From Cristatella mucedo (Eukaryota > Bryozoa > Phylactolaemata > Cristatellidae): 64,000 nt of DNA. Of this stretch, positions 13,441 to 64,000 are shown in pieces (the stretch's first letter is position 1; each line of letters starts with the position of its first letter). Under the pieces are notes generated by a model. It did no database searches. It had not been told where the DNA came from and saw only the letters and a list, made by a program, of their open reading frames with translations. The position numbers and the translations under genes are program-made. The stretch is from assembly GCA_009760855.2 (NCBI GenBank), contig WPIO01000020.1, forward strand, positions 993,001 through 1,057,000, written 5' to 3'.

Positions 13441-14209
13441 CAGCCGTCGCTCGCCCATTCGCGGTTCGACTTTCGCGGCTTCTACGGTTTTTCAAAAATA
13501 TTAATTAAAAAGTCGATCAAGTATACAGCGAACTCGGCTGAGTCAATCACACGCCCCTGTAATAGAATTAAAATTAAAATGACGTTTAAAAAGAAATACA
13601 AAACCCATCTATTTATGACAGCATTTAGTGGGTCTCTGCTATTCGTCCTTTATGTGCTTGTGCATGCTGATATTGCTCGTGCTGCCACTAACCACTCTTG
13701 CATGGTGACCCTATGCATGTCACCCCTAACCATGTTATTTTTGTTGTTTATCAAGCATGATACCACTCACCATTCGATCGCGTTTCCTCTGCAGCAAATG
13801 TGAAGTGACTAGAAAGAGATTGAGTTCTCTGCGGGCGCTTTATAAAGTGTATTATTATTATTATAAAATTACTGTACGCATGGACTGTAGGCCTATGCAT
13901 TCGAACACCCAGCAAATCCTTTTCAATGCCAGGTGCAACCGCTCAACCACTTCTTGATAACGTCTAATATGCCTTATTTTCTCTAATATATTGGGCAATA
14001 TGACTGTAATGGTGACTAAAGGGGTGTTTTTTCATGTATAAAGGGCTTTAATAATGTTATAGACCGTATTTACAAGGTCGCGGACAGGTTATCTATGCCC
14101 TAGCTTCGAAAATATTTGATTTGGAAATGAAAAATCCTACTTCATGGAAGTTCACTTATCACGGTAGAGCCTGAAACTAATTAACCGGGATAAACGAGGG
14201 ACGATTGTA
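13441..14209. mobile_element. Tigger/pogo-like DNA transposon remnant (non-autonomous)
   Basis: The left end 'cagccgtcgctcgcccattc', followed by gcggttcgactttcgcgg, and the right end 'taaacgagggacgattg' resemble the terminal inverted repeats of Tigger/pogo elements, as does the internal 'cacggtagagcctgaaac'. The right end is followed by ta (14208-14209), the target dinucleotide of this superfamily; the left flank lacks a clean ta. No transposase frame is present. The interior contains a LINE 3' end (13560-13870). Confidence 0.65.
13560..13870 (+). mobile_element. LINE family 1, 3' end nested in the Tigger-like element
   Basis: MTFKKKYKTHLFMTAFSG (13579-13632) is the C-terminal end of the LINE protein. 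The conserved untranslated 3' block follows ('gactagaaagagattgagtt', ctctgcgggcgct) and then an ATTATTATT tail at 13850-13866. Confidence 0.85.
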
Positions 14210-14400
14210 GACGTTTAAAAAAAAGCTAAAATCCACATGTTCCTCACAGCGGTTCTAAGCAAGATTTGCGTGCATTCTCCTATGTGCTGAAACTGCTCAT
14301 GCTATTAGTAACTAACGACACACTTATGTTCAGCCTATGTAAAATTCGTGGAAAGAGGTTCAGTTCTCCCGAGTCCCTATAAAAATGTGTTAGTATTACT
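14210..14400 (+). mobile_element. LINE family 1, 3' end, degraded
   Basis: 'gacgtttaaaaaaaagct' and the block 'ggaaagaggttcagttct' match the tail architecture of the copies at 13560 and 22335. It starts exactly beside the right end of the Tigger-like element. Confidence 0.55.
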
Positions 14401-15092
14401 GCAACATTCATTCTAATTTAAGAATCGTGATATCTAGGCAACCATAATCTGGTTGATGCAAAATGCCAACTTTTCACTGCCATCTCGCTAAATTTAGACT
14501 ATCCTCTGCCGGAATAATATGGAAAACCTAACACAATTATCTATGTTAGGTGACGAAGCCGAGCGTCGATCTTTTTAGGTTCTATATTGAATTAGTCTAC
14601 AGAATTTTGAGATGTTTTATTGCGACTGTCGGCCGTCTCGCCTTCATCTTCATCACCAACAGCAGCCGTCATATCAATAAGATAGGCTTCGATGCATTGT
14701 GTGAACCCTTGGCTTTTCCGGCGCTCAGATCATGTGTACTTCACTTAGCTGGAGAACGAACGGGCCAAAACATTTACTTGCAGTTCTATCTAAGTAGATG
14801 CCGAAAACGATCTCGGAGCTAGAACACGATTAGTTCGCGAAGTACAAAGAAGGAGCGAAAGTCCATACTCCATCGAACGAGCGACTGCCAATCCGACTTA
14901 TCAAGTTCGTCTATCAATGGCGCCATTTCGCCGATCCAGCTTTGTCTGCCGTGCACTCCGTCAGATAGTCTCTAGGCTATGCTAGACACCGTCCAGCAGA
15001 CGACTTAGCTGAACATATATGTACCCACTGGCCGACTGCTGTACGCAGCAGTGGACATTTAGGTTGCTGCGAACCAGAGCCGGATATTCAAT
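14401..15092. other. No gene recognised
   Basis: No exon, RNA gene or repeat can be supported. If the small minus-strand gene is real, this holds its 3' untranslated region; I do not see a clear polyadenylation signal close to the stop. Confidence 0.3.
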
Positions 15093-15235
15093 TCATCTGA
15101 TTCGACGGCACGCCGCCGCCGCAGATTCAGCAGCAGCCGCGGCACGACCGACGGAAGCCTCGAGAAGCTGGTCGACATGCGCGTTCACGATACGACGAAG
15201 ATCGCGGATCGTGCATTTGCCGAGTTGAAATTTCA
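15093..15235 (-). CDS. Candidate terminal exon of a small secreted protein
   Basis: On the minus strand a good acceptor (attatttcag, ending at 15236) precedes a 143-nt segment that starts in phase 1 and ends in TGA at 15093. It reads KFQLGKCTIRDLRRIVNAHV, then DQLLEASVGR, an Ala-rich stretch, and CRRIR. Codons are rich in G or C at the third position, like the RPTP exons. It joins in frame to the exon at 15886-16027. It resembles no family I know. Two cysteines and a dibasic site are present. It could be a short helical secreted peptide or a chance open frame. Confidence 0.4.
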
Positions 15236-15277
15236 CTGAAATAATCGCTGAATCGTCAAAATGCAAAAATGCAAATG

Positions 15278-15418
15278 TATAATTAATTGGTATAGCGCCC
15301 TAAGAGCACTTAATCTCTATTCGGGGGGCTTCACGTATGCCACGCGGCTCGAGCCTACGACCTCGGCGCGACCTCGGTCGGGGCGAGCACCTCGACCGCT
15401 GGGTCAAACCAGCAGGTA
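15278..15418 (-). mobile_element. Short SINE with tRNA-like head and LINE-like tail (family B)
   Basis: On the minus strand a tRNA-like head (A-box region 'cccagcggtcgaggtgctcg', B-box-like ggctcgagcc) is followed by a tail resembling the LINE family 1 3' block ('aatagagattaagtgctctt', agggcgctata). A tail shared with a LINE is how many SINEs borrow its retrotransposition machinery. A related piece lies at 34975-35135. Confidence 0.5.
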
Positions 15419-15885
15419 AATGTCACAATCTTCGACGGCAAGATATTCACTGGGTTAAAATGAAAATATGAAGATCATTCGTTGAAACTAGGATCTAGCG
15501 CGATCGTCGAGCAGCCCCTCCATCGTCGTAAAGCGTCGGCATTGTGCCTTGTGCATCGTTGCCAGAAACAGTGATCCTCGTTGGGCACTCGAACTCGGTT
15601 GGCAAGAGTCACGTTACTTGCTGTGCATGCACTATCTATCTCCATCTAAAGGTAAAGCGCGTGCGCGACCTCTAGCTATCTCCAGTTAAAGATGAGCAAA
15701 GTAACTTGAAAACCATCAAAAAAGCATTTCAGCTCCACAGTGGCTATAATCGGCAGAGGAAGAACATCGTCGATCGCAGCTTCGGTCAAGGCTAAGGTAC
15801 CGGAAACGTGCAGCACAAGCAGCCAGCTCTGGGGTCTCGTGTACGATAATAAACTCAGGCTTCCCAAGTCATATTTCGGGTTTAC

Positions 15886-16027
15886 TAATTTCATCACGCA
15901 GTGCTTTGAACGAGGTCGGCACCGTCGCAACACCGGTCGCACTTTCGGCCTCAACGTCTTCTAGATTAGCTCTACGTAGTACGTCCATTCCTGCTACTGT
16001 CATTAGCATGCTCAGTAATGCCAGCAT
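15886..16027 (-). CDS. Candidate first coding exon of a small secreted protein (signal peptide)
   Basis: Reading on the minus strand from ATG at 16027-16025, the exon encodes MLALLSMLMTVAG, a plausible signal peptide, then MDVLRRANLEDVEAESATG and VATVPTSFKALRDEI. It ends in phase 1 at 15886 before a donor gtaaac. Joined to 15235-15093 it gives an uninterrupted 93-residue protein in which SFKALRDEI continues into MKFQLGK across the junction. An in-frame stop lies nine codons upstream of the ATG. The evidence is only frame, splice sites and composition. Confidence 0.4.
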
Positions 16028-17228
16028 TACTCGCACCGGACTGCTAGCTAGTCAAAGATTCTAGTACCAAAAGTACCGCTACTAAACTTTACTTGAAATA
16101 TTGTGTATCTGCATCCAGAGCAACGACGTCAGAGCAATGATATCAGCGAAATGGCGCTCGCAACCAACGCACTCGGCAATTCAGCCCAACGCTCACCAAG
16201 TGTTAGTGTGAGTAAAATGCCAGAGGCTGCTGTGGACAAAAGCTTTCCTGCAATTCGCGTACTTCAGCAAAGCACTTACGTGGGATTAGCTCAGGTTAAT
16301 TTTGCAGCGCTGTTCCTTAATTCACCAACGTGTAGCAGCTGATTTTCAGAGCACCCACCTCAAAAGTGTACGGTTTATTATAGAGCCCCGCGCTTCCGTC
16401 AAACGTTCCCCAATGTAGTCCAAGAGCAGTGAAACTAGCCCACGGCGACTGCTAAGGAAGACTCAACAGTTATCCAATGTTGTCCCGACGCCGAATGTTT
16501 CAAACGCGCTGCAGCGGCCCCTACACCGACGTCCTTGGGTCGCGAGCGCAGGGCTCACAGCCAGCGGTGCTAGTACTTGCGGACGCTCGAGCAATGCCGG
16601 TCAAGCTGGAGCGACGAAACCCGGCTGGAGCGACGAAACCCGAAACCCGGCAGTCGCAGGCGATGTATCAATGCGCGCAAGACGAAGCGCAGGCGAAGTG
16701 TCAGTGCGCGTAGGAATGCCCGACTGTAGGGGTGCGCATCGGCTGTGATGAGCGCGAGAACGAACCTTAATTGGTCGAGTATACAGACAGTCACTGCGAG
16801 CTAATTTAAGAATTCAACGTCCTCAGCATAGAGCGGCGGTCTGTATTCCCTGAGAGGTACGAGCGGCACCTTACTTGTACGCCGTAGCGTGCGAGTAGCT
16901 CGGAGCACCAAGCAAAACTGACTCACCAGCACCTGAGGATGGCTTCTTACGCCGCGTAACGGTATTTTTTGGTATAACCGGCTCGTAATTTAAATCGAGA
17001 GTCGCGAATACATCAACCCCAGCAATAAGGTAGGTTTTCGACAGTTTTTTTTAGTAAGTTAGTAGCAGTAACTGACGGCACACTTAATTAAGTTTTACCC
17101 GTTATGATATCTATAGTACCGCCAAGACTGTGCAGGTATGGTAAGTGTCGGGTCAAATAGAGAGCCGGGGAGGTGATTTGCTAATTTGCATTCGTAGCTA
17201 CACTGTGCACTCTCAAAATTGAAATAGA
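16028..17228. other. No confirmed gene; one exon-like patch
   Basis: At 16123-16345 the plus strand is open and has an internal gtgagt at 16208; the minus strand shows gtgagc nearby. Either could mark an exon, for example a 5' exon of the small minus-strand gene, but I cannot choose. At 16606-16645 an 18-bp unit containing gagcgacgaaaccc is duplicated. Otherwise nothing is recognised. Confidence 0.25.
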
Positions 17229-17310
17229 GTCTGCCTACTCTAGGTCTGCCTATTCCAGGTCGTAGGCAGACCTAGAGTAAGCAGACTTGGAGTAGGCAGA
17301 CCTAGAGTAG
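17229..17310. repeat. Cluster of 15-bp repeats in both orientations (hairpin-forming)
   Basis: Two forward units (gtctgcctactctag at 17229-17243 and a variant at 17244-17258) are followed by three inverted units (gtaggcagacctaga at 17262-17276, a variant at 17277-17291, and an exact copy at 17292-17306). The forward and inverted halves can pair as a long stem. Confidence 0.9.
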
Positions 17311-18199
17311 ATTGAAACTGAACACGCCTTGATGCGCCTTCCCTTTTTAGTTTGACATTCTCTAAGCGGCGGGTACGCGACACCGCACAGAACACCGAAG
17401 CGTGCTCAAAGACATTTATTCATACGGACGCCGCAGCGGGCCAGTACGCGACTGCCCGCCCGGCGTCCTCGACCTAATTCCCCGGCCTTTGGCGCCCGTT
17501 ACTTATATACCACTGTCATAAATCACAACAGGCCATAAGCCAACGACAGTGTCATAATCTCAAAATAGCCACACCTTTGGTAAGCGATGTCCCGGCATAA
17601 GTAGAATTGGCCCGTGATTCTTTGGGGGGGGGGGCTTACTTTATCGCTAAGAGTTTAAATTAATTTAAAGAGGATCAGCACGTCTGTACAATCAGTCTGA
17701 GCGAGCATGGCTGGTTCGCTACCCGGCGCTGACGCATACATTTAATAAAATTATATCAATTTTTGTCTTATAAGACAATCATCAAATTTAATTTTGAAAT
17801 ACGTTTTCATTTTCCTCCCATGCAGCTTTTGCTCCGTTGGGAGCTCGAATCTTAGCAGTCAGGGAGGCGAGGCTCACCAGCTAGGTCGGCGGACGGTCAG
17901 GCCAGCCTTCCAAAAGCAGTAACGCTGGAGTTTTCCATGATTTTTCACGGGTGCAAGCTAGCATAGTCATAATCTGGCCCGGCGTAGTGTGCTAACGTTT
18001 CGCTATCGCCGCCATACGCAATTCACAACTGGGCAGTTGAGCGCGTCCGAGCTAGAGAAGAGAATGTCATGCATACAGACGTTGTATTGTGGCAAATCCG
18101 AGCGGTTGCTTCGACGACGACGACGCAACGATTCGCCCCTCTCCTCACCTCTCCACCCCACACCCCGATCCATCGACCAGGTCACGCCGAGCGCCGGGA
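17311..18199. other. No gene recognised; AT-rich then GC-rich DNA upstream of the RPTP
   Basis: A CpG-rich patch at 17390-17500 and an AT-rich patch at 17640-17820 are visible. There are no supported exons. Confidence 0.3.
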
Positions 18200-19206
18200 A
18201 AGGACGCCTCCAGCGGTTCGCCCCGCGGGTCTCTAACCTGACTCAGTGACGAGAGAAAGGGGCGCTCCTATGAGCCACGCCTCCACAATCTGCAGTGCCT
18301 CGAGAGTGCTGCTCCGCTCTTGAGCTCTCAGCTCTCGGCTGCTCTCGAGCAGGCGATCGCGCCTAGAGCAATTCGACTCGGCGCGCGCCAACGGAGCGAG
18401 CAGCGGTATTCGGGTGTCGACGGCGGCAGCGTTGGCGATCGTGGGTCGGAGAGGAGCGGCGGGTCGGGTGATGGACGACGCTTGGGCCTACGGCAATCGC
18501 ACCGGCGTCGTGGAGCCGGTCGTCGTCGATCGGCCCCACCCCACCGGCGCTGATCGCCTACCGACGGAGTTCTCACCGACCGGCGGGTGACAAAGGACAT
18601 CGCCCGAGGCTTCGACCCGCTCGGTCAGGTCAGTGCGAGCTCGGAGCCTGCCTGCCTTCCTCGCGAGTTCGAGCCGTCGTCTGCCGCCCGTTCCTCGCTT
18701 GGCTCGTCGGTGCCAGCGCTCTCGTACTCGATGCCGAGCGAATCCAGCGAACTGATTGGATTGCCTGGATTAGGTCTTGCCGCCGCCGCCGAGCTGATCG
18801 GAGGCCAGCCCCTATAGAGCGGCTCTGGCGGACGTTCGGTCGGTCGCACCGGCGCTCGGCGGCGGAAGCGGTGCGTCAACCGCAGATGGCGCCCGCGTAA
18901 CCTAGCCGGGGTAGAGTGCGACAGCTCAAACACGTACGTTCGTGTGCGAAATGAGGAGAGAGAGAACGCGAGCGAGAGTAAGGAGAAGGGAGAGAGAGAG
19001 TGAGAGCCAGCGCGAGCGTGCGCTCGTGTAAGCCTTTACGTCTGGCCATCCCGTGCTGCCGCCGAGGCGCACCCGAGTTCGGGCGGCGGCCGCCGGCTCG
19101 CCTCAGGGGCGGTGCTAGCTCCGACCGCAATTGCGCTTCCGTCTGACCGCTCGGTGTGCGTGCGAGCGAGCAAGCAGCGCCAAACGTCTTACTCTTTCTT
19201 CCGCAG
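18200..19206 (+). promoter_or_regulatory. GC-rich putative promoter and 5' leader of the RPTP gene
   Basis: This kilobase is strongly GC- and CpG-rich compared with its flanks and sits directly upstream of the signal-peptide exon. No TATA box is evident; a 'gccacgcctccac' element occurs near 18275. The last bases 'actctttcttccgcag' (ending 19206) form an excellent splice acceptor, so the coding exon is probably preceded by an intron and a non-coding first exon. Donors such as gtaagg (near 18978) or gtaagc (near 19027) would fit. Long open frames here on both strands are explained by GC content. Confidence 0.5.
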
Positions 19207-19215
19207 AGCTGGCAC

Positions 19216-63068
<43,853 letters not shown>

Positions 63069-64000
63069 GTGAGTGAGCGTCCTGCGAGTCTCGCTTCTTG
63101 TCTGCTGATGGAATGCTACCTGCTCACCATGTCGGCGTGCAGCGCGCCCAGGTCGCTGCCGTCTGGCTGTAGCGCATGCTTCTGCCGCCCGCTCGCCTGC
63201 CCACGGCCCGAGTCTGTCTTGCGCGTGCACGGACGGACTGACTGTGACAGCAGCGGCCGCTCAGCCTGCCGCGGTCGTATCAGGGGCGATCGCAAGCAGC
63301 TGTTGTAGAGGCTCGTGGGTGGATGCGCGATGGCAGCGCAACTAAGAGCAAAGCCCCCACAAGCGAGTTGTTGCATTGTCGACGACGGCTGTATTGTATC
63401 GCATACAGGCAACACAAGCGAGCGAGCGTGCATACTGATGTACTAGCCGTCATGCATGCTTGCTCCGGAACACGTGGTGGTAAGAGAGAAGAGAGTGGAT
63501 AGCGTGCGTAAAGGCCGACCACAGGCAGAAAGGGACTTGCGTGTCAAGGAACATGTCACGTGCCGGCAAAGAGTGTGCCCGTTGGGCGGGACCACGTGAT
63601 GGCGATGGCACACCCACACTGCCTGGGCACCCCGAGCGCAGCGGATGGCCTGCTGTGTGCCCGCCCTGTGTGCCAGCTCTCCGAGCCGACCGTGTACTTG
63701 CCGCTCCTTGCGCCTAGTTTCTTCAGCTGTTCCATGCATGCACCACACCTAGCTGCGTAGAGTAAATACGGAAGTTTCCATCTCCGACAGATTGCAGCTC
63801 CATTACTGCTCTGAATCGACTTGCGCACCCGAATTTAATCAATGCAAAGAAAAGTGTTGACGCATGTGCCTGCTTGAGTTGGTGGAGAATCCCGCATGCG
63901 TGCTCTGTTGTGAAGGGTTACGACGCTTGCAGGAGTTGTGAGCACTCGTTGAAACCTGCTTTGGCACAGCTCCACCGACGGTGCATGCCCTGTTGTGGGT
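63069..64000 (+). other. RPTP intron 22 (incomplete)
   Basis: GC-rich at first. I find no exon with the expected TQ.P...T..DFW motif, so the next D2 exon lies to the right of the window. Confidence 0.7.

Noticed and set aside
18587-18817. Plus-strand 76-codon frame upstream of the RPTP
   Set aside because: Out of context with the signal-peptide exon and best explained by GC content; at most an upstream ORF in the leader.

Overview
The window looks like nuclear DNA of an invertebrate animal. It is intron-rich, roughly balanced in base composition, and crowded with non-LTR retrotransposon pieces, tRNA-derived SINEs, two DNA-transposon remnants and long microsatellites. Its one clear gene is a receptor-type protein tyrosine phosphatase (RPTP) with Ig and fibronectin III domains, a combination typical of animals. 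The phylum cannot be assigned from the sequence alone.

Region 1-18200 is gene-poor. Two short plus-strand exons near the left edge (383-453, 896-965) encode coiled coil and belong to a gene that starts outside the window; its remaining exons were not found. At 15093-16027 two minus-strand open segments join in frame into a possible 93-residue protein with a signal peptide (moderate to low confidence). The rest is LINE and SINE debris, a Tigger/pogo-like element at 13441-14209 with a LINE 3' end inside it, a (GT)n tract and a small cluster of 15-bp repeats in both orientations.

Region 18200-64000 is the RPTP gene on the plus strand. A GC-rich stretch (18200-19206) is the likely promoter and 5' leader. 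Twenty-two coding exons follow from 19216 to 63068, and all join in a consistent reading frame (about 1060 residues, incomplete at the 3' end). Order: signal peptide, two Ig domains, three FN3 domains, one transmembrane helix, a juxtamembrane segment, a complete catalytic PTP domain ([19 protein letters not shown] and Q-loop motifs all present), and the beginning of a second PTP domain. Each extracellular domain is encoded by exactly two exons bounded by phase-1 introns. The receptor would bind a ligand or neighbouring cell outside and remove phosphate from tyrosines inside.

The introns hold almost everything else: a 16.5-kb first intron with a 660-bp GAGA/GACA tract, the longest LINE copy (intact YADD motif but frameshifted), a LINE whose 5' part appears inverted, and a 182-bp SPIN-like hAT element with an imperfect 8-bp target duplication. 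Two LINE 3'-end types recur across the window, one with an ATT-rich tail and one with a TAATG-type tail.
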